A stretch of 64,000 nt of DNA, taken from the NCBI RefSeq assembly GCF_903166585.1, contig NZ_CAESCM010000009.1:62001-126000 (forward strand). The letters run 5' to 3'. Below are positions 1 to 9,641 of this stretch, one piece after another; within the stretch, counting starts at the first letter, position 1, and the number at the start of each line of letters is the position of its first letter. The translations under genes and the position numbers were made by a program. Under the pieces are notes generated by a model. It was not told the origin of the DNA. It did not search any database and saw only the letters and a list, made by a program, of their open reading frames with translations. The DNA comes from Pedobacter ghigonis (lineage in GTDB: Bacteria > Bacteroidota > Bacteroidia > Sphingobacteriales > Sphingobacteriaceae).

Positions 1-2544
1 ACTGCTGTTACCGGTGTTGTACCTGGCCAAACTTATACTTTCAGGTGGACCATTACCGGTTTTGGCGGCTGCCCTCCTTCTACCGATGATGTAACCATTA
101 CCTATTATCCGCCAGTTAGCAATACCATTAATGCATCGGCCGCACCTGTTTGCGCAGGCCAGAACATTACCGTAACCGGCGATACACCTACCGGAGGTAC
201 AGGTACCTATGCCTACCAGTGGCAAAGCAGCCCCGATGGCAGTACCTGGGCCAATATCCCTTCGGCCATTAATAAAGATTTAACCACCACGGCTACCACT
301 TCTACCTATTTCAGGCGGCTGGTAAACAGCACCATCTGTACTTCGTTTAGCAACACGATACAGGTTAATGTGTTACCGGGCTTAACCAACAATACCATCA
401 GCGCCGACCAAAACATTTGCGTGGGCTCGCCGGCAGCGCCGCTTACGGGTTCTACGCCTGCGGGTGGCAGTGGTACCTATACTTACCAATGGCAATCGAG
501 TATAAACGGAACAGCCTGGAGCGATGTACTGGGCGCTACAAGCATCAGCTTTAACCCGCCAACACCAGCTGCAACCATCTACTACCGACGTGCAGTGGCC
601 AGCGGAGCCTGCTCGGGTAATTTGAGTAACGAGATTAAGATAACGGTAAACCCACATGCAAAAGCCGAAATAACTTACACAACCAACACTGGCTGTGCTC
701 CTTTTAGGCTCGATGCAACCAATGTTGCGGCTACATTATATCCCGACCGCAATGCAACCTACACCTGGTTTGCCAACAACATACAAATTGGAACCGGCCC
801 TACCTTCCCTGGTTATACCATTACCAATGGCAATGAAAGTGTAACCATCAAGCTTGTGGTAACCAGCAGCCTCGGTTGTAATGCTGACGAAAAAAGTGAA
901 GTATTTACCACCTTACCCATCGTTACACCGTCCTTTACACAAAGCGTAACCGAGGGTTGTGGTCCGCTCAGTGATGTTACCTTTACCAATACCACTACTC
1001 CGCTTAACGGCGCAACATACTCATGGAACTTCGGCAACGGGCAATCTTCTACCCTTGCCCAGCCTGCAGCAATAACCTTTCAGGCCGATCCAACGGGGAA
1101 AGACAAAACCTATAACATTACGCTAACAACAACCTCACCCTGTGGTCCGCCGGTGATAACAACCGCAACAGTTATTGTACATGCCAAACCTGTTGCCCTG
1201 TTTTCTCCTGATAAAACAACAGGTTGTGCTGATTTACTAGTAAACTTTACCAATACCGGACCAGAGAGCACCGGAACCACCTACACCTACAATTTTGGTG
1301 ATGGTAGTGCCCCTGAAACTTACACCGACAGGCAAACTGTAAGTCACACTTTTACAACATTGGTGGTAAAAGATTTTACCGTAACCATGACTGCCAAAAA
1401 TGGTTGTGGTGAAGTAAATGCCACTCCGGTTATCATCAGGGTTTCGCCAAACAACATCATTCCAGAGCTGGTGGTAAACGGAAACGAGAAGAGCGGTTGT
1501 GCACCCTTTACCGTAAACTTCATCAATAATACGAGTGGCGCAAGCAGCTTCATCTACACCTTTACCAATGAAGATACCGGTGAAATCAGCACGGCTTTTT
1601 CTACTACTACCGGCGTTTTTCCACACCTTTTCACCAAACCGGGTAGGTATACGATTAAGCTTGATGCAAAAAACGACTGCTCTACAAATTCGACAAGCGA
1701 AACCGTAACCATATTGCCACAACCAACTGTTGGCTTTATGGCCGATAAAACCATTGGCTGTACCAATCTTGTGGTAAAGTTTAAAAACACCAGTGTTGGC
1801 GCAGTTGGTTATGTATGGGATTTTGGTGATGGTTCTCCAACTTCTACAGACTTTGAGCCACAACATACCTACATCGGTTCTGGCGTAAATTATACTGTTA
1901 GCCTAACTACTACCAACAGCCTGGGCTGCACCAATACTTTAGCCCTGCCCGATTTCATCCAAATTGCAGCTCCACCGGTGGCTACTTTCACGGTGAATCC
2001 GGGTAACGAACTTTCCATTCCGAATTACAGCTTTGGCTTTAAAGATACCAGCACCGATGCCGTAAGCTGGGAATGGTCTTTTGACGATGGTGCTAAATCG
2101 ACCCTGCAAAACCCCAACCATACTTATGCTAACGAAGGTACTTACACCGTAACCTTAAAAGTATTGAACAAGGAAGGTTGTACTGCCAGCACGTTCCAAT
2201 CGGTTAGGATTATCGGCGTGCCGGGTTATTTAAATATTCCGAACTCCTTTATGCCGGCAAGTGCGAAAAACGAAATCAAGGTTTTTAAGGCAAAAGGCCG
2301 TGGCATAAAAGAATGGACCATGTCTATCTTCAATAAATGGGGGCAGTTGTTATGGGAAACGACCAAACTAGACGATGGTGCGCCTTTAGAGGGTTGGGAT
2401 GGCACCTACAAAGGCCAGGATCAGCCACAGGGCGTTTACTACTGGAAAGTAGATATCAGGTTTATTAATGGCAGCGATTGGAAAGGGATGACCTACGATT
2501 CATCTCCTCCGAAAAAGACGGGCGTAATATATTTAATCAGATAG
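1..2544 (+). CDS. Ig-like/PKD repeat surface protein with gliding-motility-type C-terminal domain (5' partial)
   Basis: The frame is open from base 1, so the gene begins upstream; 847 residues are visible. Two tandem Ig-like modules come first, sharing the pattern GTYxYQWQSS and ending in an 'RRLV/RRAV' strand. Several PKD-type modules follow with FGDGS or FDDG turns (for example YVWDFGDGSP and WEWSFDDGA). The last ~100 residues have the look of the gliding-motility-associated (CHU_C, type B) C-terminal domain: a NIPNSF-like start, IFNKWGQ, then GWDGTYKG and PQGVYYW. In Bacteroidota this domain directs export by the type IX secretion system and surface attachment. The next gene, 3 bp downstream, is a PorP/SprF protein, the usual partner of type B cargo. 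Likely role: large surface adhesin or matrix protein; ligand unknown. Confidence 0.9.
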   Translation, partial: TAVTGVVPGQTYTFRWTITGFGGCPPSTDDVTITYYPPVSNTINASAAPVCAGQNITVTGDTPTGGTGTYAYQWQSSPDGSTWANIPSAINKDLTTTATTSTYFRRLVNSTICTSFSNTIQVNVLPGLTNNTISADQNICVGSPAAPLTGSTPAGGSGTYTYQWQSSINGTAWSDVLGATSISFNPPTPAATIYYRRAVASGACSGNLSNEIKITVNPHAKAEITYTTNTGCAPFRLDATNVAATLYPDRNATYTWFANNIQIGTGPTFPGYTITNGNESVTIKLVVTSSLGCNADEKSEVFTTLPIVTPSFTQSVTEGCGPLSDVTFTNTTTPLNGATYSWNFGNGQSSTLAQPAAITFQADPTGKDKTYNITLTTTSPCGPPVITTATVIVHAKPVALFSPDKTTGCADLLVNFTNTGPESTGTTYTYNFGDGSAPETYTDRQTVSHTFTTLVVKDFTVTMTAKNGCGEVNATPVIIRVSPNNIIPELVVNGNEKSGCAPFTVNFINNTSGASSFIYTFTNEDTGEISTAFSTTTGVFPHLFTKPGRYTIKLDAKNDCSTNSTSETVTILPQPTVGFMADKTIGCTNLVVKFKNTSVGAVGYVWDFGDGSPTSTDFEPQHTYIGSGVNYTVSLTTTNSLGCTNTLALPDFIQIAAPPVATFTVNPGNELSIPNYSFGFKDTSTDAVSWEWSFDDGAKSTLQNPNHTYANEGTYTVTLKVLNKEGCTASTFQSVRIIGVPGYLNIPNSFMPASAKNEIKVFKAKGRGIKEWTMSIFNKWGQLLWETTKLDDGAPLEGWDGTYKGQDQPQGVYYWKVDIRFINGSDWKGMTYDSSPPKKTGVIYLIR

Positions 2545-2547
2545 AGG

Positions 2548-3567
2548 ATGGGGAGAAGGATAATCATATTTTTGCTTGCGTTGGCGCTACCGCTAATTTC
2601 ACTGGCGCAAGACCATATTTACTCACAGTTTTACAATGCGCCCATTTATTTAAATCCGGCACTCACCGGACAGTTTGAAGGTGATATCCGATTTAATGCG
2701 CTATACCGCAACCAGTGGACCGGCCTGGCCAGCGATTTTTCGTACATGACTGCTTCGGGCGATATTAACCTGCGCAGACTGAACAGTGGTATTGGCCTGG
2801 TTTTTAACCGCAGCAGCGAAGGCACGGCCTATCTGGTTAAAAACAATATTGCTGTAAGTTATGCCTACATCATCGGCGGCGACGATTTTACGCTTTCGTT
2901 TGGCTTGCAGGCAGGCGTTACCAACCAGAAATTAAACTGGGATAAACTGGTTTTTGGCGATCAGATCGATATTAATACAGGCTATATCCCCGGCAGTATT
3001 TCAGGTGCCGAGCGCCCCAGCGTAGATAGCCGTTTTTATTTAGATGCCAATGCCGGTGCAAATCTGGTAGTCGGTAAATTTATGATGGGGCTTGCTACCC
3101 ATCACCTTAACCGCCCCGACGAATCTCTTTCTGGCTTTCAAAGCAAATTACCACTTCGCGTTTCAGGTAATCTGAGCTATAAATTAACCCTCATCCCCGA
3201 TCAGTACGACCGCGACGGGAGTTATCTCATCCCCTCAATTGTTGCCTATAAACAAACCAACGTTACTTCTTTCAGTGCGGGTATGCAATACAAATACGCA
3301 GGCATTAACGCCGGTATCTGGTACCGTAATGATGGCAATAGAAACGGAAACGATGCCATTGTTTTTTCGGTCATCTTCGATATTTTTAACAGGAGAACCA
3401 ACGGCGAAAAATTCAGGTTGGGCATTAGCCACGATGCAACCACATCCAAAATTAACTACACCAATACCGGCGGTACATCCGAAATTGGGGTAGGTTACGA
3501 AAAATACTTTCCAAATAGTTCGAACGGAGGCCGTGCAAATGGCTTAAGATGTTACGATTTTTATTAA
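2548..3567 (+). CDS. PorP/SprF family type IX secretion outer-membrane protein
   Basis: A 339-residue protein with an N-terminal signal peptide (MGRRIIIFLLALALPLISLAQ), then the family hallmark 'QFYNAPIYLNPALTG' and 'YRNQW'. The rest alternates beta-strand-like hydrophobic and polar segments, as expected of a 14-strand outer-membrane barrel. PorP/SprF proteins work with T9SS; SprF is needed for export of the type B cargo SprB in Flavobacterium. The gene follows the type B CTD protein by 3 bp, so the two are probably cotranscribed and this barrel is likely the dedicated partner of that cargo. The pairing is inference from gene order; the family assignment is strong. Confidence 0.92.
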   Translation: MGRRIIIFLLALALPLISLAQDHIYSQFYNAPIYLNPALTGQFEGDIRFNALYRNQWTGLASDFSYMTASGDINLRRLNSGIGLVFNRSSEGTAYLVKNNIAVSYAYIIGGDDFTLSFGLQAGVTNQKLNWDKLVFGDQIDINTGYIPGSISGAERPSVDSRFYLDANAGANLVVGKFMMGLATHHLNRPDESLSGFQSKLPLRVSGNLSYKLTLIPDQYDRDGSYLIPSIVAYKQTNVTSFSAGMQYKYAGINAGIWYRNDGNRNGNDAIVFSVIFDIFNRRTNGEKFRLGISHDATTSKINYTNTGGTSEIGVGYEKYFPNSSNGGRANGLRCYDFY

Positions 3568-3590
3568 TTTGCCTTTGTTAATTTAAGGCC

Positions 3591-4250
3591 ATGAACGAAA
3601 TTCTGGAAAATAACCATTTCATTACGCAGAGCGAGGTAAATAAATTTTTACTCGCCACCCTGCTATGTGGTATCATAGGTGCCGAACGCGAGTATAGGAG
3701 TAAATCGGCAGGTTTAAAAACCATGATGATGATTGGTTTAGGTGCTACCCTGTTCACCATACTATCCATCAACATTGGCGCAACCAGCCAGGACCGCATT
3801 GCATCGAACATTGTAACCGGAATTGGTTTTTTAGGCGCAGGCGTGATTTTTAAAGAAGAAAACCGCGTTAAAGGTTTAACTACGGCCTGTATCATCTGGA
3901 TTGTGGCTGCCATTGGCATGGCCGTTGGATCCGGTTATTACGAACAGGCGATCGGTGTTACCATCGTGGTACTGCTGGCCCTGATTATTTTTCCTTTTTT
4001 AGAAGAAATTGGCGACCGCCGCTTTACCAAACGGGTGTACCGCATTGTTAAAAAACAGCATGTTCATGGCGATTTAGAAAGCTATGAAGAAGTTTTCAGG
4101 GAAAGTAAACTGAAGCCTCAGCGCGGCAAACACCAGCTGGTAAATAACATTATTACCGGAAACTGGACGGCTACCGGCACGCCACAAAACCACCAGAAGT
4201 TTGTGGAGCGGATGCTAAAAGATGATGATATTATAGAGTTTGATTTTTAA
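3591..4250 (+). CDS. MgtC/SapB family membrane protein
   Basis: 219 residues. The first ~140 hold four to five hydrophobic helices with the MgtC signatures GIIGAEREYRSKSAGLKT, GIGFLGAGVIFKE and VKGLTTACIIWIVAAIGMAVG. A short cytoplasmic tail with a mixed charged region follows. MgtC proteins are inner-membrane proteins tied to survival at low magnesium and, in some bacteria, to inhibition of the F-type ATP synthase; the role here cannot be decided from sequence. The gene lies 23 bp after the PorP/SprF gene. Its last 20 bases overlap the end of the convergent RDD gene. Confidence 0.9.
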   Translation: MNEILENNHFITQSEVNKFLLATLLCGIIGAEREYRSKSAGLKTMMMIGLGATLFTILSINIGATSQDRIASNIVTGIGFLGAGVIFKEENRVKGLTTACIIWIVAAIGMAVGSGYYEQAIGVTIVVLLALIIFPFLEEIGDRRFTKRVYRIVKKQHVHGDLESYEEVFRESKLKPQRGKHQLVNNIITGNWTATGTPQNHQKFVERMLKDDDIIEFDF

Positions 4251-4722
4251 CAGATTCAAACAAATCTGAGCGTTGTTTTTGCAATGCCAGTTTTTTCTCT
4301 TCTATCACAATTGTATCCGACCACCTATCGTGCCAGGGTTCGCAAGGACTTCCCAATGCACTAAGTTCATTAAAAGGAACTGCGCGTATGATGTTACGCA
4401 GAAAGGCTTTCGGAAAATCGATTTCTGTCCCGTCTGAATTTACTGCTTTTGTTCCTGTAATTAATTTACCGATTGATTTTCCACGTGAAACAGCTTCAAT
4501 AAAACACATAAACAAGCTGTAAAAAACCATTGCGATTAAGCGGAACAAGAAACCGTTAATACCATACAAAAAACCTGGATAGATTATTTCTATTACTACT
4601 CCACCAACAAATACCGCAACATAGAACACGAGTACATCAATAACATGGTTAGCAAACCTTTTCTGCGTAGAGGCACGGCAGTAATCTAAATTTAAATCTC
4701 TATTAAACGGGTCAAATTGCAT
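4231..4722 (-). CDS. RDD family membrane protein
   Basis: 163 residues with the RDD pattern: 'ASTQKRFANHVIDVLVF' (R and D in the first helix), a second long hydrophobic stretch, then 'SRGKSIGKLITGTKAVNSDG' typical of the family's loop, and a third segment. RDD proteins are small polytopic inner-membrane proteins; some act as cation/proton antiporters but most have unknown function. It is a single-gene unit, convergent with the MgtC gene. Function beyond the family is not inferable. Confidence 0.85.
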   Translation of the reverse strand: MQFDPFNRDLNLDYCRASTQKRFANHVIDVLVFYVAVFVGGVVIEIIYPGFLYGINGFLFRLIAMVFYSLFMCFIEAVSRGKSIGKLITGTKAVNSDGTEIDFPKAFLRNIIRAVPFNELSALGSPCEPWHDRWSDTIVIEEKKLALQKQRSDLFESVKNQTL

Positions 4723-4810
4723 ATTGAGGCATTATTTTAGTGCACAACAAAGTAAAACTTTTTCAGGTAACAGCAAAAAATTAATTTAGCTAAAAATCAC
4801 AAAACAATCA

Positions 4811-4818
4811 TAGCTTTG
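4811..4818 (+). promoter_or_regulatory. Candidate -7 promoter box (TAGCTTTG) for sdaA
   Basis: TAGCTTTG exactly fits the Bacteroidota -7 consensus TAnnTTTG and lies 17 bp before the chosen ATG of the serine dehydratase gene, which implies a very short leader. No clear -33 TTTG element is seen at normal spacing, so the call rests on the -7 box alone. Confidence 0.45.
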
Positions 4819-4835
4819 CATAACTAACTTTCGTG

Positions 4836-6263
4836 ATGATTAAGGAACAGATTTCAGTTTTCGATATTTTTAAAATAGGCATCGGCCCGTCCAGCTCGCA
4901 TACTTTAGGTCCATGGAGGGCAGCACAGCAGTTTACCGCTTCGCTGGCACAAAACCACCCGATTGATACCGTAGAAGGTATAAAAATATTGTTGTATGGC
5001 TCGCTTGCTAAAACAGGTAAGGGACACGGAACTGATGTTGCCATTTTATTAGGCTTAACAGGTGCCGATCCGGTAACTTTTGATGTAGATGCAGTAACAC
5101 CTACTTTCGAAGCCATCCAAAAAGACAAAAAACTGAACCTGGCCAATCAACTTGTTATCGATTTCGATTACACCGACGATTTGCTTTTCCTGTTCTCCGA
5201 AAGCCTGCCCTTCCACCCTAACGCCGTTACTTTTCAGGCTTTTTTAAGCAATCGAAAAGCTTTTTCAGAAACCTACTATTCTATTGGTGGCGGTTTCGTG
5301 GTAAAAGAGGGTGAAGACAACAGCAAAAAACCACAGGTAGATTTGCCTTTTCCGGTCGAGAAAGCCAAAGATCTTTTACACTGGTGCCTGTCGACCGGCT
5401 TAAAAGTAAGCGAAATTGTATTGGAAAATGAGCTGGCCTGGCGACCTGAGGCAGAAACGAAAAAAGGCATTTTACAACATTTCGCTGTTATGCGCGATTG
5501 CATTTACCGTGGCTGCCACACTACCGGTTTTTTACCCGGAGGTTTAGAAGTTGCCCGTCGTGCTTTCCCGCTCAACAAAAGACTGATCGGCCAAAACGAA
5601 TATACCAATTACGATACCTGGGTGGAGGCGATTAGAAACGGCGGAAATGGTTTCAATTATATTTTAGACTGGGTAAGTTGCTTTGCTCTGGCCGTTAATG
5701 AAGAAAATGCTTCATTTGGCCGCGTGGTTACCGCACCAACTAATGGCGCTGCTGGGGTAATACCAGCAGTACTCCAATATTTCATTACCTTCTGCAATGG
5801 CTATACCGAAGACAAAATCATTCAGTTTATTTCCTGCGCTTCAGAAATAGGCAGTATTTTCAAAAAAGGTGCTACCATATCAGCCGCTATGGGTGGTTGC
5901 CAGGCCGAAATTGGCGTTTCATCAGCCATGGCTGCAGCTGCGCTCACCGAATGCCTTGGAGGCTCACAAAGACAGGTATTAATGGCTGCCGAAATCGCCA
6001 TGGAACATCACCTGGGCTTAACCTGCGATCCTATTGGCGGTTTGGTTCAAATCCCCTGCATTGAAAGAAATACCATGGGAGCCATAAAAGCCATTACAGC
6101 AAGTCAGCTGGCCTTACAAAGTAATCCGGATAAGGCAAAAGTGAGCTTAGATGCTGTGGTAAATACCATGTGGGAAACAGCCCTGGATATGAATGCGAAG
6201 TACAAAGAAACTTCCGATGGAGGCCTTGCAACAAATATTCCGATCAGCTTACCCGAATGCTAA
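4836..6263 (+). CDS. sdaA: L-serine ammonia-lyase (iron-sulfur, single-chain)
   Basis: Deaminates L-serine to pyruvate and ammonia in the cytoplasm. The protein (475 residues from this ATG) starts with the beta-domain hallmark '[19 protein letters not shown]'. It ends with the alpha-domain region that carries the [4Fe-4S] cysteines: '[10 protein letters not shown]', '[17 protein letters not shown]' and '[19 protein letters not shown]'. Length matches the fused one-chain enzymes of E. coli (about 455 residues). A GTG codon lies directly before the ATG; I prefer the ATG at 4836, but 4833 is possible. The gene appears monocistronic. Confidence 0.95.
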   Translation: MIKEQISVFDIFKIGIGPSSSHTLGPWRAAQQFTASLAQNHPIDTVEGIKILLYGSLAKTGKGHGTDVAILLGLTGADPVTFDVDAVTPTFEAIQKDKKLNLANQLVIDFDYTDDLLFLFSESLPFHPNAVTFQAFLSNRKAFSETYYSIGGGFVVKEGEDNSKKPQVDLPFPVEKAKDLLHWCLSTGLKVSEIVLENELAWRPEAETKKGILQHFAVMRDCIYRGCHTTGFLPGGLEVARRAFPLNKRLIGQNEYTNYDTWVEAIRNGGNGFNYILDWVSCFALAVNEENASFGRVVTAPTNGAAGVIPAVLQYFITFCNGYTEDKIIQFISCASEIGSIFKKGATISAAMGGCQAEIGVSSAMAAAALTECLGGSQRQVLMAAEIAMEHHLGLTCDPIGGLVQIPCIERNTMGAIKAITASQLALQSNPDKAKVSLDAVVNTMWETALDMNAKYKETSDGGLATNIPISLPEC

Positions 6264-6376
6264 CTCAACATTGTTGCATTTAAATGACTGTTTTTATCGG
6301 TTTATCACAAACTTTCTGATGCTAAATCAGCAAGTATTTTTACATTCGCTCAATTTTATTAATTATTCATAAAAAA

Positions 6377-7570
6377 ATGATCAACTACACCAAAATCAGT
6401 GTGATTGGTCTGGCTTTGTCGTTATCTACTTTAGTAACCTATGGTCAGGACAATCTCGTTAATTCTTTAAAAAACAACCAAAGCGAAAACAGTAAAGCCT
6501 CTTTTAAATTTACTGATGTGATTAATCTGGCCAACACGCCGGTTCAAAACCAGGGTTCATCAGGAACTTGCTGGAGCTACTCTACCAACTCTTTCCTGGA
6601 GTCGGAAATGATCAAAGCAGGTAAACAACCTGTTCAGTTATCGCAGATTTTCACGGCCCGTAATGCTTATGTAGAAAAAGGAATCAACTATGTGCGTATG
6701 CATGGTGCGGTTTCATTAGGCGACGGTGGTGCATTGCACGATGTAATCAACATGTACAGAAAATATGGTGCAGTGCCACAGGAAGTGTACACAGGCTTAA
6801 ACTATGGTACAAAAACCAATAAAACTGCTGAGCTTGGCGACATTGAAAAAGGTGTTTTAGAAGCTGTGGTTAAAAATTCGAATGGCGAATTAACACCGAA
6901 CTGGTTAAAAGCTTATACAGGTGTAATCGATGCCTATTTAGGTGCTGTTCCGGAGAACTTTACTTACAATGGCAAAAAATATACTCCTAAAACTTTCGCA
7001 AACGAAGTAGTAGGTATCAATCCTGATAATTATGTTGAGCTATCTTCTTTCAACGATCATCCTTTCTACAGCAAATTCACTTTATTGGTTCCCGATAACT
7101 GGTCGTTTGATCAGGTTTACAACGTTAAAGTAAACGAGATTACCGACATTATCGACAACGCTTTGAAAAACGGTTATACTGTGGCCTGGGCAACTGATGT
7201 AAGCGAGAAATCTTTCAGTTATAAAAACGGTGTTGCTTTCGTTCCTCAAACACCATTTAACGATATGACGGTAAAAGAGAAAGCCGATATGTTTAATGGT
7301 CCGCAGGCAGAAATGGAAATTACACAGGAAAACCGTCAGGCTGCTTTTGATAACTACCAGACTACCGACGACCACGGCATGCACATTGTTGGCGTATCGA
7401 AAGATCAGAATGGAAAAGAGTACTATATCGTTAAAAACTCATGGGGTGTTACCAACGATTACAAAGGTTATTTATACGTAACCAAAAACTACGTAAAATA
7501 TAAAACTACAGCCTTTTTATTGAACAAAGCAGGTATTCCATCTGCTATTGCAAAGAAATTAGGCTTGTAA
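6377..7570 (+). CDS. Exported C1 family cysteine peptidase (bleomycin hydrolase/PepC-like)
   Basis: 397 residues with a signal peptide (cleavage probably after VTYGQ). The papain-type triad is visible: catalytic Cys in 'QGSSGTCWSYSTNSFLESE', His in 'DDHGMHIVG' and Asn in 'VKNSWG'. 'TPVQNQGSSGTCW' and the overall layout match the bleomycin-hydrolase/aminopeptidase C branch (C1B), though those are normally cytoplasmic; an exported version is common in Bacteroidota. It probably trims peptides in the periplasm. The gene ends in a strong terminator at 7589-7619. Confidence 0.9.
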   Translation: MINYTKISVIGLALSLSTLVTYGQDNLVNSLKNNQSENSKASFKFTDVINLANTPVQNQGSSGTCWSYSTNSFLESEMIKAGKQPVQLSQIFTARNAYVEKGINYVRMHGAVSLGDGGALHDVINMYRKYGAVPQEVYTGLNYGTKTNKTAELGDIEKGVLEAVVKNSNGELTPNWLKAYTGVIDAYLGAVPENFTYNGKKYTPKTFANEVVGINPDNYVELSSFNDHPFYSKFTLLVPDNWSFDQVYNVKVNEITDIIDNALKNGYTVAWATDVSEKSFSYKNGVAFVPQTPFNDMTVKEKADMFNGPQAEMEITQENRQAAFDNYQTTDDHGMHIVGVSKDQNGKEYYIVKNSWGVTNDYKGYLYVTKNYVKYKTTAFLLNKAGIPSAIAKKLGL

Positions 7571-7588
7571 ACAAGTTTAAATGATGGG

Positions 7589-7619
7589 GAGCCGCAGAAG
7601 AAATTTTGCGGCTTTTTTA
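7589..7619 (+). terminator. Rho-independent terminator of the C1 peptidase gene
   Basis: Stem AGCCGCA (7590-7596) pairs with TGCGGCT (7607-7613), followed by a run of T. It lies 20 bp after the peptidase stop codon. Confidence 0.85.
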
Positions 7620-7867
7620 TTGGATTTAACCGCAAAGAACGGAGAGTTTTTCGCGAAGGGCGCTAAGTGTAGAGCGTTCGGCGAATGCCCCCGACTTACC
7701 ATGGTAATCGTCATTTCAAGCGCAGCCGAGCAATCCACTTTCTCTATTAAATTTTACCACAGAGGTCACAGAGCTATGCACAGAGCGCCACAGAGCAATA
7801 ATTTAAACTACAGAAAGATTAAAATATTCCGTGAAAATCCGTGCCTCCTTGGCTAAATTATTTACAG
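7620..7867. repeat. Intergenic region made of dispersed repeat fragments
   Basis: Holds 'TTTAACCGCAAAGAACGGAG' near 7624, 'CGTCATTTCAAGCGCAGCCG' near 7709, and a run of CACAGAG units at 7744-7796. The same word families recur at 19204-19745 and 33058-33127. A 91-codon open frame crosses the region but starts inside the terminator and looks like repeat-derived noise. No gene is supported. Confidence 0.6.
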
Positions 7868-8779
7868 TTAAACCAAACCCGAATAAGTCAACACCAACCA
7901 CCATAAACCCGTGGTAACGAAACACAGCACAATCCCGACACCTACCACCAAATTAGACAGTTTAGGGTTCAGGTTATACTGATCGGCTACTACCCCGGCC
8001 GTTACCAGGGTGGGCATGGCCATTTCAAAAATGGTTATCTGCGCAATTGTACCGCTTAAACCCAGTAGCACAGCTATGACCAAAACAGCTAGAGGGGCCA
8101 GTATTAGTTTATACATTAAAGCAGCGCTGATGTGCTTCAGTTCGCCAAACCAGCCACCAAACTTAAGTTGCAAACCAATCGAAAACAAGGCCAACGGCCC
8201 CACCGTTCCCGCTAGTTTTTCGAAAAGCGGTTCGAACGGAATAATATTGATAAAATGCGGAACCGTTAATGCCAAAATGCAGCCAATAAGCGGCGGAAAA
8301 GTAAGTACCTTTCTAAGCACCAGCTGCGCACTCAGTTTTTGGTTCTGCGACGAACGGATGGCCACAACAATACCGATGGTTGATAAGAGCATAAAGGTGG
8401 CCTGATCGCAGATAATGGCGATAGCCTGATCTTTTTCAGTAAAATAGGCTGCAATTAAAGGGAAGCCCAAAAACGAAGTATTGCTTAAAGAACTGGTTAA
8501 TTTTAAGCCGCCAGTTGTTGCCCTGCTTAATTTTTGGCTCCTGCTGTATACCGTTACAAATAACCAGCCGAACAGCCAGACACAAACTGGTGCCAGCACC
8601 GGAAAAAGCAGGTCTTTTGTCCAAACAATGTGCGGCAAATATTTAAATGAAGCCGCAGGCAAGGCAATGTAAATAATCCAGGCATTAATGCCTTTGTGCG
8701 CATCTTTGGGTAGGGTTTTGCTTTTCCTGAAAAGGATGCCTGCCAGTATACACAGACCGATAATAATAAAATTTGCCAT
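7868..8779 (-). CDS. AEC family permease (auxin efflux carrier-like)
   Basis: 303 residues, with about ten hydrophobic segments over the full length. The halves show the AEC arrangement: an N-terminal five-helix set ending near 'SSLSNTSFLGFPLIAAYF', whose conserved N-T-x-F-x-G-x-P pattern marks the family, and a C-terminal set with 'MAMPTLVTAGVVADQYNL'. Members export or import small carboxylic acids or amino-acid-like anions; the substrate is not predictable here. Single-gene unit on the minus strand. Confidence 0.87.
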   Translation of the reverse strand: MANFIIIGLCILAGILFRKSKTLPKDAHKGINAWIIYIALPAASFKYLPHIVWTKDLLFPVLAPVCVWLFGWLFVTVYSRSQKLSRATTGGLKLTSSLSNTSFLGFPLIAAYFTEKDQAIAIICDQATFMLLSTIGIVVAIRSSQNQKLSAQLVLRKVLTFPPLIGCILALTVPHFINIIPFEPLFEKLAGTVGPLALFSIGLQLKFGGWFGELKHISAALMYKLILAPLAVLVIAVLLGLSGTIAQITIFEMAMPTLVTAGVVADQYNLNPKLSNLVVGVGIVLCFVTTGLWWLVLTYSGLV

Positions 8780-8802
8780 GGGGTGCTGTAAATATAGCCA
8801 TA

Positions 8803-8842
8803 AAACAAAAACGCCAATAAGATTTTATCCTATTGGCGTTTA
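8803..8842 (-). terminator. Rho-independent terminator downstream of dps
   Basis: Read on the minus strand, AAACGCCAATA pairs with TATTGGCGTTT around a short loop, then runs into TTTTTTGTTTT. It lies just after the dps stop codon, between dps and the AEC gene. Confidence 0.85.
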
Positions 8843-8859
8843 AAAAATGATATGATAAA

Positions 8860-9333
8860 CTACTTTAAATGCGCTCTTAAAAACCAGGCCATTTCTTCGT
8901 GGGTTTCCATAAGTCCGGTAATGAAATCGCTGGTTCCGGCATCACCATAATCATTGGCAATCGGGTTAATGTTACCTCTGATAAATTCGATTACCGTTTC
9001 ATGGTCGGCCAATAAATCTTTAATGTAACCCAAACTATCGTTGTGGCGCTCGCTGTATTCAGTTAAGTGTGTTAGTGCCAAAAAGTTTTTCAGGGTTGCA
9101 GGTGCATAGTGACCAATTTTACGGATACGCTCAGCAACGCTGTCGATAAATTCATCCAGTTGGTTATATTGCTCTTCGAAAAATTTATGCTTAGCCAGGA
9201 AGTCGATACCTTCTACATTCCAGTGTGCATTACGGGTTTTGGTATACAGAACATATTCGTCGGCCAATAATTTAGCCAATTGTTCTGAAACTGCTTGTCT
9301 ATGTTCTGGGGTTATTCCAATTTTTGCGTCCAT
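8860..9333 (-). CDS. dps: Dps family ferritin-like DNA-protection protein
   Basis: 157 residues, the usual Dps length. The inter-subunit ferroxidase ligands are present at canonical spacing: His37 ('NAHWNV'), His49, Asp64 and Glu68 ('DSVAERIRKIG'). Dps dodecamers oxidise and store iron with peroxide and protect DNA in starvation or oxidative stress. The N-terminus is short and has few lysines, so direct DNA binding through the tail is uncertain. A terminator follows and a promoter probably lies in the AT-rich region before 9360. Confidence 0.95.
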   Translation of the reverse strand: MDAKIGITPEHRQAVSEQLAKLLADEYVLYTKTRNAHWNVEGIDFLAKHKFFEEQYNQLDEFIDSVAERIRKIGHYAPATLKNFLALTHLTEYSERHNDSLGYIKDLLADHETVIEFIRGNINPIANDYGDAGTSDFITGLMETHEEMAWFLRAHLK

Positions 9334-9491
9334 TTTGATTCTGTTTTTATAAAGCTAATTTACTCTTTATCGTTGTGAAAACCGAAAATGAATATCACCA
9401 TATTGTTAAATAAACAACAAAAATCAGCTGGCTTTTTTCAAGGACAGCAAGACCATTAAAAATGGGCTTTGGTGTAAACAGGTTACAAAAA

Positions 9492-9533
9492 AGCCACAGA
9501 TTTCCAGATTAAAAAATCTGTGAATCTGTGGCT
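9492..9533. repeat. Long hairpin in the dps-helicase intergenic region
   Basis: AGCCACAGATT (9492-9502) pairs with AATCTGTGGCT (9523-9533), with an inner stem CAGATT/AATCTG and an AAAA loop. Between 9334 and 9641 I see no gene; besides this hairpin the region holds 'TTTTGAATGAGAGAATA' at 9546, a word also found near 51923. No T-run follows directly, so it is more likely a dispersed palindromic repeat than a terminator. Confidence 0.6.
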
Positions 9534-9641
9534 GTTAAAGCGCCGTTTTGAATGAGAGAATAGGTGTCGTGCCAAAAAACATTCCATCGTTCAAAATTCA
9601 AATCATTTCTTTAGTATAATATCCTTAAAAGGCAATTACTG

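Noticed and set aside
1237..1866. 209-codon minus-strand frame inside the PKD repeat gene
   Set aside because: It lies wholly within the strong surface-protein reading frame and its product is Cys/Trp-rich noise; an antisense shadow.
7581..7856. 91-codon open frame on the plus strand
   Set aside because: It begins within the terminator of the C1 peptidase gene and runs through CACAGAG and CCGCAAAG repeats; the protein is low-complexity and unlike a real one.
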